From an uncultured Bacteroidales bacterium (GTDB taxonomy: Bacteria > Bacteroidota > Bacteroidia > Bacteroidales > P3), in NCBI GenBank assembly GCA_900319865.1, contig ONQD01000012.1:1-62862 (forward strand): 62,862 nucleotides of DNA, in the 5' to 3' direction. The position numbers and the translations under genes were made by a program. Shown in pieces: positions 38,430-47,350 of this stretch (positions within the stretch are counted from its first letter, which is position 1; each line of letters begins with the position of its first letter). Under the pieces are notes generated by a model that worked only from the letters and a program-made list of their open reading frames with translations, was not told the DNA's origin and made no database searches.

Positions 38430-38541
38430 CAGCTTCGCTAACTGTTCACCTCTCACTAAGCTCCTACAAAGCTTCTCTTAAGCTTTAAGGTGAATTTCAA
38501 GCAAAGCAGGAGTTAAAAGGGGGTGAATGGTGAGCGAAGCT
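38430..38541. repeat. ~110-bp imperfect palindromic element
   Basis: AGCTTCGCT (38431-38439) is the perfect complement of AGCGAAGCT (38533-38541). Inside, TTCACC pairs with GGTGAA, and CTCCT with AGGAG, so the whole element can fold into one long interrupted hairpin. Related copies are at 50515-50627 and 58669-58781. It sits between divergent genes. Left of it the plus strand is C-rich; to the right, 38560-38950 is purine-rich and C-poor and holds no convincing gene. Confidence 0.7.
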
Positions 38542-38559
38542 ACAGCGAACGATGAGCGA

Positions 38560-38950
38560 AGGAATGGTGCAGACGAAGGGAGCTGGAATTGGAAGGCCAA
38601 AAACCGGGAAAAAAGGACACAACGAAAGGACCATTGGGACCGATAGGAAACGGAATGTTGACTCTGAATGTGGGGATAGAGAATATGGCTAAGTTGAGGC
38701 GTTTTAAAAGAGGGACAATAGAGGTTGGGAAAGGGGGAAAAAGTGATTGGAGCGCAAAAGAATGGAGTTCGGTGAGAAAAACAATGGCGGTCTAGGAGAA
38801 AAGCAATGGATCAATGGATTTGGGTCGTGGGAAAAAAGATGAGAAAAGGGCGGCAAGGACGGGGTGAATGGTAGAGAAGTGGAGGACGGGGATAGGAATA
38901 ATGATGGGAAATGGCAGTAGGGACGGGTAATTAAGATTTGGCGGAATGAA
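38560..38950. other. Purine-rich non-coding stretch between leuS and the DUF349 gene
   Basis: About 390 bases with very few C residues on the plus strand and many GGA/GAA/GGG blocks. Short open frames here are low-complexity and unconvincing. It lies upstream of the DUF349 promoter. The opposite bias (C-rich plus strand) is found on the other side of the palindrome at 38430-38541. Confidence 0.6.
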
Positions 38951-38974
38951 AAAAGAAGAAAAATGAAATAAAAA

Positions 38975-39004
38975 TTTGCGTATTGTTTTTTTTGTGTATC
39001 TTTG
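38975..39004 (+). promoter_or_regulatory. Bacteroidota promoter upstream of the DUF349 gene
   Basis: A -33-like TTTG at 38975-38978 and a -7 box TATCTTTG at 38997-39004 are separated by 18 bases, close to the described consensus. The ATG at 39089 lies 84 bases downstream, giving a leader of about 75 nt. Confidence 0.75.
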
Positions 39005-39088
39005 CAATTCATCAACATGGACAGTTAACCCAATTTAACGTCTGCAACTATTTGATGCAGAACTAATTCTAAACAATTTGACCACACA

Positions 39089-41098
39089 ATGGAAGAACTG
39101 AATGAAATGCAGCCGACCAACGTTAACCCCGAGGAAAACGTGAGCAACGAAGAGCTGCAGCCCGTTGCCGAGCAGACCCCTGCCGCCAATGACGCCAACA
39201 CAATCAACACGAACGAGAACGCCGGTGAGACAACCCCGGCAGCCGAAGCCGAGAGCAAGGCCGAGGTGACCCCAGCTGAGGATGCCCCCGCAGCATCCGA
39301 ACCCAAAACGGAAGAGGCCCCCGCTGTGGAGGCTCAAGCTGAAACCGAAGAGCCTGCAGCAGAGCCCGTGGTGGACTATAGCGCCATGACCCGCGAGGAA
39401 CTGCTGGCAGCACTGGAGGAACTGATGCAGGAAGCGGATGTATCGAAAATCCGCAACCGCGCCAGCGCTATCCGCAACCAGTTCAACATCTTGAACAAGG
39501 ATGTTGAGAAACAGGCATTCGACGCTTTCCTGGCCGAGGGCGGCAACAAGGATGACTACAAGGCACAGGCCGACTCTGTGGCCGAGGCTTTTTTCAAACT
39601 GTACGACACCTTCCGTGCCCGCCGCCAGAAGATGCAGGAAGAGCTGGAAGCCCAAAAGCAGCACAACCTGGAAGCCAAGCAACAGATTTTGGAAGAGTTG
39701 CGCGTTTTGATCGACAAGGACGAGGAGACACTGAAACAGACCTACGACGAATTTAACGCCATTCAAGAAAAATGGAAAGCCATAGGCGAGGTGCCACGCG
39801 AACAGATGAACGACCTTTGGCAGAACTATCATTTTCTTATCGAGCAGTTCTTCAATAAAGTGAAAATCAACAAAGAATTGCGCATGCTTGACCTCAAGCG
39901 CAATTTGGAACAGAAGATACAGCTCTGCGAGCGTGCCGAGGAGTTGATTGTGGAGACTTCGGTGGTGAAAGCATTCAAGGCCCTGCAGGACCTCAGAGCC
40001 CAGTGGCGCGAAATAGGACCTGTGCCCGCCGAGCAGAACGAAGAGACCTGGCAGCGTTTTAACAATGCTGCAAACCAGATTGACGAGCGCCGCCGCGAAT
40101 ACTACGACCAACGCAAGGAAGAGTTGGACCAGAACCTCCTGGCCAAACAGGCCTTGATAGAGAAGGCCGAAGAGCTTACGGCCACTCCCCCAAGTTCGAC
40201 CAAGCAGTGGAACGACACCACCACCGGACTGGACGACCTGTTGAAGCTGTGGAAGAGCATCGGCCCCGTGCCGCGCGAGCATAACGAGGAGGTTTGGAAC
40301 AAGTTTAAAGGCATTATCGACCAGTTCTATGCCGACAAGAAGGTGTTTTTCAGCCAGCGCCGCGACGAGCATGCCGAGAACTACCACAAGAAGGTGGACA
40401 TCTGCCTGCGAGCCGAAGCCATTGCCAAGCGTGAGGACTGGAAAAACGCGACCGAAGAGCTGCTGCAGCTGCAGGAGGAATGGAAGACAGTGGGACCCAC
40501 AAACTACAAACTGGGCGACAAACTGTGGCACCGTTTCCGCAAAGCCTGCGACGAGTTCTTTGCCAAGAAGGCCGAGTTCTACAAGGATATCCGCACCAGC
40601 GAAAGCGAGAACCTGACAAAGAAACAGGCCATTATCGAGGAGCTTAAGGCTCACACATTCGGTGACGACAGAAACGAGAACCTTGAAGCCATAAAGAGTT
40701 TCCAGCGCCGTTGGTCGGAGATTGGGCACGTGCCGCGGCAGGATAAAGAGCGTCTGCAGCAGGAGTTCCGCTCACTGATTAACAGCATATTCGAGAAGCT
40801 GAAGATTTCTGCCCGCGAGGCCGAAGAGAATTCGTTCCGCGAGCGTGTGCGGAGTCACGGCGAGTCGAGAGGATTTGTAAACTCGGAGAAGAATACCCTT
40901 CTGAACAAGATAGACCACCTGCGTGCCGACCTGAGCCTTTGGGAGAACAACCTGGGATTTCTGGCAAACAGCAAGCAGGCCGACCTGCTGAAAGCCGAGT
41001 TCGAGAAAAAGATGCAGGCCGCCCGCCAGCAGATAGCCCTGCTGGAAGCCAAGGTCCGCATACTCGACGAAGCCGAAAAGAACAAAGAAAACGAATAG
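39089..41098 (+). CDS. DUF349 coiled-coil protein
   Basis: A 669-residue cytoplasmic protein. The first ~105 residues are a disordered, acidic Ala/Glu/Pro-rich region. The rest is almost entirely helical and contains five or so DUF349 repeats recognised by W-(K/R)-x-I/V-G-x-V-P-(R/A)-E followed by W-x-x-F: near residues 229-250, 308-330, 385-405, 464-485 and 545-565. The C-terminal ~80 residues form a long coiled coil. DUF349 proteins are common in Bacteroidota and Actinobacteria and their role is not established. It has its own promoter. The GldB-like gene starts 120 bp downstream after a GC-rich hairpin. Confidence 0.9.
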   Translation: MEELNEMQPTNVNPEENVSNEELQPVAEQTPAANDANTINTNENAGETTPAAEAESKAEVTPAEDAPAASEPKTEEAPAVEAQAETEEPAAEPVVDYSAMTREELLAALEELMQEADVSKIRNRASAIRNQFNILNKDVEKQAFDAFLAEGGNKDDYKAQADSVAEAFFKLYDTFRARRQKMQEELEAQKQHNLEAKQQILEELRVLIDKDEETLKQTYDEFNAIQEKWKAIGEVPREQMNDLWQNYHFLIEQFFNKVKINKELRMLDLKRNLEQKIQLCERAEELIVETSVVKAFKALQDLRAQWREIGPVPAEQNEETWQRFNNAANQIDERRREYYDQRKEELDQNLLAKQALIEKAEELTATPPSSTKQWNDTTTGLDDLLKLWKSIGPVPREHNEEVWNKFKGIIDQFYADKKVFFSQRRDEHAENYHKKVDICLRAEAIAKREDWKNATEELLQLQEEWKTVGPTNYKLGDKLWHRFRKACDEFFAKKAEFYKDIRTSESENLTKKQAIIEELKAHTFGDDRNENLEAIKSFQRRWSEIGHVPRQDKERLQQEFRSLINSIFEKLKISAREAEENSFRERVRSHGESRGFVNSEKNTLLNKIDHLRADLSLWENNLGFLANSKQADLLKAEFEKKMQAARQQIALLEAKVRILDEAEKNKENE

Positions 41099-41156
41099 AA
41101 CCTCCCGTCAGCAGAGGCGTGATGCCCCTGATAATGACGGAATAGCGAATGGCAAA

Positions 41157-41183
41157 ATGCCGCGGCAAAGGTTGTCGCGGCAT
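41157..41183. other. GC-rich hairpin between the DUF349 and GldB-like genes
   Basis: ATGCCGCG (41157-41164) pairs with CGCGGCAT (41176-41183), loop 11 nt. There is no T run after it, so it may be an mRNA-stability or partial-termination hairpin. It ends 35 bp before the probable TTG start of the next gene. Confidence 0.5.
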
Positions 41184-41218
41184 TCAGCCGTAAATAATGG
41201 AAAGTAAAAAATAAGAAT

Positions 41219-42199
41219 TTGAGAAGAAAGAAGTATTTATTATATTGGACAATTGCAGCACTGGTGGTGTGTACATTTTGGGGGTGCCGACAAAAAACGG
41301 CTACGCCTGTGGAAATACACCGCTTTGACAAGGTGCTGTTCACTACCCCACCGGCCTCATTGACCGAGAAACTGGCCTCGGTGAGGAACGAGTATAACAC
41401 TGAACTGCTGAACATCCAGCCCGACAATCCGGAGTATATGCAGATGCTGACCGGATTTGTGGAAGACGAGACCATGCGCGATGTGTACCGCATTGTGGAC
41501 AGCACGTTCGGCGACATGCAGAAGGAGGCTGAACAGCTGGGAGCGGCGTTGAAACGAGCCAACGAGATGTGCCCCACTCTGCGATACGACAAGATTTACA
41601 CCTTTGTGTCGGGAATGTTCGACTACAACATGCGTGTGGGGTGCAACAGCCACGAGCTGGTTATCAGCCTGGACCAGTATGTGCTGCCATACACCAAGAA
41701 GTACAATTATTTCAACAGCCCGCTGTTTTTGGTGAACCAGAGCCGGCCAGAATATCTGCTGACCGACTGCATGACAGCCATAGCGCGTCAGCATATAGCC
41801 ATACCGCAGGACCGCGAGATGAGCCTGCTGGACTATATGGTGTCGGAAGGCAAAGCCATATATTTTGCTCAGCAGACACTGGGCAAGGTGGCCGACAGTT
41901 TGCTGATGCGGTACACAGCTGAACAGATGGACTGGATGCAGAAGAACGAGGAGCATGTGTGGTCGTATTTCCTGCAGAGCAAACTGCTGTATGAGACTGA
42001 CTATATGCGTTTCCACAACTTTATTGACGATGCGCCCAAGACCAACGCCTTCCGCGATTCGTCGCCCCGAACCACCGACTATATAGGCTGGCACATAGTG
42101 AGCCAATATGTGGAACGGACGGGGGTCAGCCTGCAGGAGCTGTTTGAAGAGACTGACGCGCAGAAGATACTGTCGCAATCGAACTACCGTCCCAAATGA
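41219..42199 (+). CDS. gldB: GldB-like gliding motility lipoprotein
   Basis: A 326-residue protein resembling GldB of the gliding/type IX secretion set. It has an N-terminal hydrophobic segment ending in FWGC (lipoprotein-type Cys near residue 22), then VEIHRFDKVLF, the family's first conserved block, followed by an all-helical domain. The only possible start before the signal is TTG at 41219; an in-frame TAA lies 24 bases upstream and the next ATG is past the signal region. In gliding bacteria GldB is needed for motility. In non-gliding Bacteroidales homologues are widespread and the role is unclear. It is followed by the LtaS-like gene after ~100 bp. Confidence 0.82.
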   Translation: MRRKKYLLYWTIAALVVCTFWGCRQKTATPVEIHRFDKVLFTTPPASLTEKLASVRNEYNTELLNIQPDNPEYMQMLTGFVEDETMRDVYRIVDSTFGDMQKEAEQLGAALKRANEMCPTLRYDKIYTFVSGMFDYNMRVGCNSHELVISLDQYVLPYTKKYNYFNSPLFLVNQSRPEYLLTDCMTAIARQHIAIPQDREMSLLDYMVSEGKAIYFAQQTLGKVADSLLMRYTAEQMDWMQKNEEHVWSYFLQSKLLYETDYMRFHNFIDDAPKTNAFRDSSPRTTDYIGWHIVSQYVERTGVSLQELFEETDAQKILSQSNYRPK

Positions 42200-42301
42200 C
42201 GGAGAGGGCTACAAGTCCGGAACAAATAAATGACAAGGCAAAAATAGAAAACAAACAACAATACGAGGCAGCGGAAAGGGCTGCCGCATGAATGAAAGAA
42301 C

Positions 42302-44290
42302 ATGAAGAGTCGTCAAAAAAGAAAATGCTGGGTGAGTACCAGCAACATATATGTCTACCTACTACTGAAAGCATTGCTGGCATTTGTGATATTGCTGGCA
42401 TCGCAGGCTTTCTTCTACTTGGCCAACACTAGAATATTCCACGTAGACGGGTTCTCTGAGTGGTGCGGCATTTTGTGGGGCAACATGACGTTCGGCATAG
42501 CCACAATAGGATGCGTGTTGCTGCCCTATTTTGTGGCCAACCTGCTGCCGTTCAAATTCCGTTGGAACAAACACTACCATACGCTCACGGAGATATTGCT
42601 GTATTATGTGCCGGTGCTTTTCATCCTGGTGAGCAATATATGCGATGCGGCATACTATCAATACACCTACCGCCGATTGAGCGGGGAGATATTCCGTTAT
42701 CTGGGCATCAGTGGCAACATGACAAGTTTGTGGCCGCATTTTCTTGTGGACTACTGGCATGCCACCGTGGTGGGTATAGCCTTGATAATATTCACCATCT
42801 GGATGGGCAACCGATTCCAACTCTCGGCACGCAACAAGTACCGTAAACACGGGTTGAACGATGTGGTGGGGCTGATAGTGGGCTCGGCATGCGTGCTGTT
42901 TCTGCTGCGTGGAGGTTTCGGCAAGAACATAGAGTGGCAGGATGCCGCCAAATATTGCCAGGCGAAGAACAGCGCGCTGGTGACCAACAGCGGATATAAC
43001 GTGGTGCGTACCTTTAACGGGGGAACACTTGAGGAAGTGAATTATATGGACGAGGCCGCTGCCCGGAAGTTGTTCAACCCACAGTTTGCACCCGACGAAA
43101 CGATAATGCAGGCAATGTCCGAAGGTCGGACAGGATGGGCACCGGGAGGCGGAAGGCTGACACTTGGAGCTGGAACCGACTCGGTACGCCAGTCGTACAG
43201 CAATGTGGTGATAATAGTTCTTGAAAGCTTCTCACAGGAATATATGGGATGTTATAACAAGGGTATCATGAAGAGTTTTACTCCCTTCCTGGACTCGCTG
43301 GCGGAGCATTCGGTGGTGTATCAGGGAAGGGCCAACGGCAAGAAGTCGATTGAAGGCATACCTGCCATATTTGCATCACTGCCCACATTGATGAATTTCC
43401 CAATCACGATGAGCGACTATTCGGACGACAGCCTGTATGCCCTGCCCGCCGTGCTGAGAGACCACGGATTCCACACCGCTTTCTTCCACGGCAGCTACAA
43501 TGGAGTGCTGTCGTTCGACAAGCTGTGCGAGAAGATGGGATTCATGCAATACTATGGCCAGAACGAATACATGGCCGACCCGATGTCGCGCACATCGGAC
43601 TATGACGGATGCTGGGGCATCTACGACGAACTTTTCCTGCAATATATGGTGAGAAGGCTGGGCACATTCCCAGAGCCGTTCATGTCGGGAGTTTTCACAT
43701 TGTCGTCGCACCACCCCTACACCATGCAGCCAGAGCATGAAGGTGATTTCGAGGAAGGGCCGCACCCGTTGTGCCGCGTGGTGTCGTATACCGACAACGC
43801 ACTTCGCAAATTCTTCGACCAAGCCAGAAAGACCGATTGGTACAAGAACACTACATTCATCATCACCGCCGACCACAGCGGCCAGGGGCTGCACCGCGAA
43901 TACAATGACTATAACGGATGGTACACCATCCCGATGCTGATATACCGCCCCATGAACGAAGAGGTGCTGGCACAGGAAAACGGGGCTGAACAAAGCTTCC
44001 ACAAAGTATATCCCCGACTGATGCAGCAAACAGACATTATGCCCACACTGCTAGACTATCTGGGCATTGAGACCCGGACGACATGTTTCGGCACCAGCGC
44101 GTTCCGCAATCCCGACAACGGGTGGCAGATAGCGTTTGGCAACGGCTACTATCAGCTGGAGTCGCCGAAGGGAATTGCAGTACTGAGCCAGGACAAAGAT
44201 GAGGGCAACGGCAACATGGAATTGCTCAAAGCCATCATACAGCAATACAACCACAGACTCATCTCCAACCAGTTGGGGAGAAACAACTAA
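42302..44290 (+). CDS. LtaS-like phosphoglycerol transferase / sulfatase-fold membrane protein
   Basis: A 662-residue inner-membrane protein with five N-terminal spans (about residues 20-215) and a periplasmic alkaline-phosphatase-superfamily domain from about residue 300. Metal and nucleophile positions fit the LTA synthase group: VLESFSQEYMG near 304 (Glu ligand), KKSIEGIPA near 347 (the nucleophile position, Ser here and usually Thr in LtaS), SSHHPY near 465 and TADHSGQG near 522. Such enzymes move phosphoglycerol from phosphatidylglycerol onto an acceptor and release diacylglycerol. In a Gram-negative the acceptor is more likely a periplasmic or surface glycan than lipoteichoic acid. A diacylglycerol kinase-like gene follows 32 bp later. 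Confidence 0.88.
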   Translation: MKSRQKRKCWVSTSNIYVYLLLKALLAFVILLASQAFFYLANTRIFHVDGFSEWCGILWGNMTFGIATIGCVLLPYFVANLLPFKFRWNKHYHTLTEILLYYVPVLFILVSNICDAAYYQYTYRRLSGEIFRYLGISGNMTSLWPHFLVDYWHATVVGIALIIFTIWMGNRFQLSARNKYRKHGLNDVVGLIVGSACVLFLLRGGFGKNIEWQDAAKYCQAKNSALVTNSGYNVVRTFNGGTLEEVNYMDEAAARKLFNPQFAPDETIMQAMSEGRTGWAPGGGRLTLGAGTDSVRQSYSNVVIIVLESFSQEYMGCYNKGIMKSFTPFLDSLAEHSVVYQGRANGKKSIEGIPAIFASLPTLMNFPITMSDYSDDSLYALPAVLRDHGFHTAFFHGSYNGVLSFDKLCEKMGFMQYYGQNEYMADPMSRTSDYDGCWGIYDELFLQYMVRRLGTFPEPFMSGVFTLSSHHPYTMQPEHEGDFEEGPHPLCRVVSYTDNALRKFFDQARKTDWYKNTTFIITADHSGQGLHREYNDYNGWYTIPMLIYRPMNEEVLAQENGAEQSFHKVYPRLMQQTDIMPTLLDYLGIETRTTCFGTSAFRNPDNGWQIAFGNGYYQLESPKGIAVLSQDKDEGNGNMELLKAIIQQYNHRLISNQLGRNN

Positions 44291-44322
44291 CTTGCAACAA
44301 AGAACAATAATCCCGATAGAGA

Positions 44323-45303
44323 ATGAAAAAGAAAATGCTTGTTATCGTCAACCCGAGGTCGGGTGTTGGAAGGCAGAAAAGAATAGAACAGCTGCTTGCC
44401 ACAAACTTGAACCTCGACATGTATGACTATACTATTCAATATACCGAACATATACATCATGGCACCGACCTGGCACGCGAGGGAGCCATGAAGGGATACG
44501 ATATCATTACGGCCGTAGGCGGCGACGGAAGCGTGAACGATGTGATAACAGGCATGCACGGCAGCGACGCCACGTTGGGCATTATACCCTGCGGCAGCGG
44601 AAACGGGCTGGCACGATGCATGAAGATACCGACCACTCCGGCTTTGGCCATACGAGTGCTGAACCAGAATAATCCCGGAACAATCGACACCATTATACTG
44701 AACGACAAGTTCTACATCGCAAGCATTGCCGGAGTAGGATTTGATGCCTATATAGCACGACTGATGAAGGCAGCAAAGATGCGTGGTTTTTCGGCCTACC
44801 TCAACCTAATACTGCGTGAATATCCCACCTACGAGTCAAAAGATTACAAACTGGTTATCGACGGAAAAGAGATTTCACGTAAGGCTTGGTTCACCACCTT
44901 CGCCAATAGCAACCAGTTCGGCTATAACGCCGCCATAGCTCCACAGGCCAAACTTGACGACGGACTTATAGACATAAGCATAGTGGACAAAATACCCATC
45001 GAGCATCTGCCTGTTACAGGCCCGCTGGTATATGCCAACCACTTTGAACTGAGCCAACATGTTGAGATGTTCAAAGCTCACGAGGTTTGGGTGTCAGGCA
45101 ATGTCGACAAATGGGTGAACATTGACGGCGAAGGAGAGAATGTGGGAAATGAATTGCACTTTGTAAACCATCAGAACAGCCTCAAAATCATGAAACGCGA
45201 CATGAAGAGGGCTCTGATTTCCCGCAAAACCTCAGAACAGCTGTCACTGGTGCGCGACCAAATACAGATGACCCGGGACCAGCTCATACCCAAAAAGAAA
45301 TAG
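44323..45303 (+). CDS. Diacylglycerol kinase-family lipid kinase (DagK/YegS/LCB5 type)
   Basis: A 326-residue soluble lipid kinase. The catalytic domain has VNPRSGVGR near residue 6, the nucleotide-binding TAVGGDGSVNDV near residue 64 and PCGSGNGLARC near 88. The C-terminal half has the beta-sandwich with SNQFGYNAAIAPQAKLDDGLIDI. It probably phosphorylates diacylglycerol to phosphatidic acid, although sphingoid-base or phosphatidylglycerol kinases share the fold. The gene lies 32 bp after the LtaS-like gene, whose reaction would yield diacylglycerol, and 2 bp before the SUI1-family gene. It thus appears part of a three-gene unit. Confidence 0.92.
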   Translation: MKKKMLVIVNPRSGVGRQKRIEQLLATNLNLDMYDYTIQYTEHIHHGTDLAREGAMKGYDIITAVGGDGSVNDVITGMHGSDATLGIIPCGSGNGLARCMKIPTTPALAIRVLNQNNPGTIDTIILNDKFYIASIAGVGFDAYIARLMKAAKMRGFSAYLNLILREYPTYESKDYKLVIDGKEISRKAWFTTFANSNQFGYNAAIAPQAKLDDGLIDISIVDKIPIEHLPVTGPLVYANHFELSQHVEMFKAHEVWVSGNVDKWVNIDGEGENVGNELHFVNHQNSLKIMKRDMKRALISRKTSEQLSLVRDQIQMTRDQLIPKKK

Positions 45304-45305
45304 CC

Positions 45306-45638
45306 ATGTCGAAAAGCAAGAACAACAAGGTAGGCGTTGTCTACTCCACCAATCCGGACTATCAATATCAATACGAGGACGAATTGGAGGAAGTCGAAAC
45401 CTTGCCGCCATCACAGCAACGACTGCACATCCGCATGGAGAGGAGCGGCCGAGGAGGTAAGACCGTCACAGTGGTGGACAACTTCGTGGGTACGGACGAC
45501 GACCTCAACACCTTGGGGCGTACATTGAAAAGCAAATGCGGAGTGGGTGGAAGTGTGAAAGATGGGCAAATCATCATTCAAGGAGATTTCCGCGACCGGG
45601 TGGCCGCCCTGCTCAAAGAAATGGGATACGGCAAATAG
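45306..45638 (+). CDS. SUI1/eIF1-family protein (YciH-like)
   Basis: A 110-residue protein whose C-terminal half is the SUI1 domain: IRMERSGRGGKTVTVVDNF, then LKSKCGVGGSVKDGQIIIQGDFRDRV. Bacterial YciH proteins are thought to influence start-codon fidelity at the ribosome, as eIF1 does. The N-terminal ~45 residues are charged and probably flexible. The gene begins 2 bp after the lipid-kinase stop, so the two are co-translated, though the functional link is not obvious. Confidence 0.93.
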   Translation: MSKSKNNKVGVVYSTNPDYQYQYEDELEEVETLPPSQQRLHIRMERSGRGGKTVTVVDNFVGTDDDLNTLGRTLKSKCGVGGSVKDGQIIIQGDFRDRVAALLKEMGYGK

Positions 45639-45714
45639 TGCTCCATTTCAAGACCATGCAAGGTTAGTTTCCACCTCTCCCAGCAAGAGTAGGATAATAA
45701 AAGGGGTTAATTGT

Positions 45715-46308
45715 ATGAAAAATCTGATTGCCCTCATACTTATGATGGCCATAATGCCAATGGTTTTTCCTCAAAGGACAATCAATGTAGGAGACATTAT
45801 CCATAATGAGTTTGAGAAGAGCCAAGAGAACGACCCCTTTATTAACCATCGAAAGGAACTGCCTTTCCTTGATAAATTTGCCGTAAACAACGGCTCCGAC
45901 ACTGTGTATGGGATTGAATTACTAAGCTATTCTGAGTATGAGACATATGTCAGTGTCTCTTACTGGACATCCCATTCCATCTTCTCTGCACGTCAAGAGC
46001 ATAATATTGATATAGTTTTTAAGATCAAGAATGAAAAATACTTCTTCCAATGGCTGATGGATAATGTGCAGGCTTGGAACACGGATAGTCTTACCTCTTT
46101 AGGGCCACCGGTCATCCCCCACAATGAGGAGATAGCAGGCACATACTTTGCCTATCGAATAATACTCAACAATGATGATACTTCCGTGAGTTCCATCAAA
46201 TTCTACCCTAGCAAAAGAGAAATACCCTCAAGCGAGGAAGAGAGTGACGATATATGGTTTCGTTGGATTGGCGAGGATTTAGATGAAGACGAGTATGAGG
46301 ACGAGTAG
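45715..46308 (+). CDS. Small exported protein, function unknown
   Basis: About 197 residues. The start at 45715 gives a good signal peptide (MKNLIALILMMAIMPMVF, then PQ); the open frame extends upstream into the preceding gene, but that part has no protein-like features. The mature protein is mixed alpha/beta and ends in a very acidic tail (DLDEDEYEDE). No recognised domain or motif. It is 76 bp after the SUI1-family gene and convergent with the NlpC/P60 gene. Codon use is more AT-rich than its neighbours, so it may be a lineage-specific or acquired gene. Confidence 0.7.
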   Translation: MKNLIALILMMAIMPMVFPQRTINVGDIIHNEFEKSQENDPFINHRKELPFLDKFAVNNGSDTVYGIELLSYSEYETYVSVSYWTSHSIFSARQEHNIDIVFKIKNEKYFFQWLMDNVQAWNTDSLTSLGPPVIPHNEEIAGTYFAYRIILNNDDTSVSSIKFYPSKREIPSSEEESDDIWFRWIGEDLDEDEYEDE

Positions 46309-46399
46309 AAATCGGCATACGGTAATATGTCAACCAGCCATTATCACTAGACAATGAAATCTGATAAACGTAAGAAAGTGGAAATAGTGTTCTTTGAGT

Positions 46400-47011
46400 T
46401 TATCTCACTCGTCCACCCTTGTAAAAATGCTTTCTCCAATAGCTGTCATCCAACCTGCTGATAATAACTCCGCGCGAAGTTGACGAGTGCGCAAACATGC
46501 CGTTCTTCAAATAGATGCCCACGTGCGACACTTTCCCCTTGCTATTGGTGAAGAAAACAATATCACCCTCCCGCAGTTCACTCTTTGATATCAAGTCAGC
46601 ATCCAGCTGCATATCGTTGGCCACGCGGTGCAATTTCTTCTTGTACACATCATTGTAAATATGTCCCACAAATGCTGAGCAGTCGACCCCTTTGCGGTCA
46701 TTACCCCCATATTTATAAGGCGTTCCTATCCAAGTCTGTATAGCATCGTATAGAGCCTCATTGTCGCCGGGTTCCCGTTCAATGCCCAATGCATTTACGC
46801 GACCTTCTCGCACGGCCTCTTCCGACGGAGTGGGGACATATGGCACCTCTTTCACATACTCGTCCACATACAATTCCCCGAGCGAAAAATCCTCTTCCTC
46901 CAAATCCTTGGCAAGAAAACGCTTCAGCGAATCGCACGACGTAACCATTACAGAACATGCAACAATTGCAAGACATGCCAGAATCTTCCAGCCTTTAATA
47001 TCAACACCCAT
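46400..47011 (-). CDS. NlpC/P60 cell-wall peptidase, lipoprotein
   Basis: A 203-residue probable lipoprotein with signal and lipobox ending VTSC (Cys near residue 26). The C-terminal ~115 residues are a NlpC/P60 domain. It cuts peptidoglycan peptides, usually between D-Glu and the diamino acid. Catalytic Cys is in GVDCSAFV, the His in SHVGIYL, and the third polar residue is in MFAHSSTS. The gene is last in a minus-strand set after the MltD-like and FtsB-like genes (16 bp gap), all of which concern the cell wall or division. Confidence 0.92.
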   Translation of the reverse strand: MGVDIKGWKILACLAIVACSVMVTSCDSLKRFLAKDLEEEDFSLGELYVDEYVKEVPYVPTPSEEAVREGRVNALGIEREPGDNEALYDAIQTWIGTPYKYGGNDRKGVDCSAFVGHIYNDVYKKKLHRVANDMQLDADLISKSELREGDIVFFTNSKGKVSHVGIYLKNGMFAHSSTSRGVIISRLDDSYWRKHFYKGGRVR

Positions 47012-47027
47012 TTATTCCTCCTTACAA

Positions 47028-47330
47028 TTACTCCTTGACAATATAAATGTCTTCGTTGGCGCGTTTCATGTAATACTGTTCACGACCATAGGTTTCAATT
47101 GCATCGCGGTTGCCGAGCAGACTCACCGCGGCAAGGCTATCCTGACGTATTTCGCCCTCAATGATTGCAGCCTCCTTATTCATTGCCGACACTTCCTTTC
47201 TCAACCGGTTCACAACCAGAAAGCTATTCTCGCTCAAGAAAAAGTATATAATCGCGAATATCAATGTGGCGGCCACATACTTATTCTTTACAATCTTCCA
47301 GATTCTAAGCAATACCTTTTTCATACCCAT
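47028..47330 (-). CDS. FtsB/DivIC-like septum formation protein
   Basis: A 100-residue bitopic membrane protein with one span at about residues 18-33 (YVAATLIFAIIYFFLS), then a coiled coil (VVNRLRKEVSAMNKEAAIIEGEI) and a short C-terminal segment containing IETYGREQYYMKRANEDIYIV, the family end. In the divisome FtsB/DivIC pairs with FtsL to activate septal wall synthesis. ATG codons at 47330 and 47324 are both possible. It is 20 bp after the MltD-like gene and 16 bp before the NlpC/P60 gene. Confidence 0.88.
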   Translation of the reverse strand: MGMKKVLLRIWKIVKNKYVAATLIFAIIYFFLSENSFLVVNRLRKEVSAMNKEAAIIEGEIRQDSLAAVSLLGNRDAIETYGREQYYMKRANEDIYIVKE

Positions 47331-47350
47331 TGAATATTATTACGAACCTA

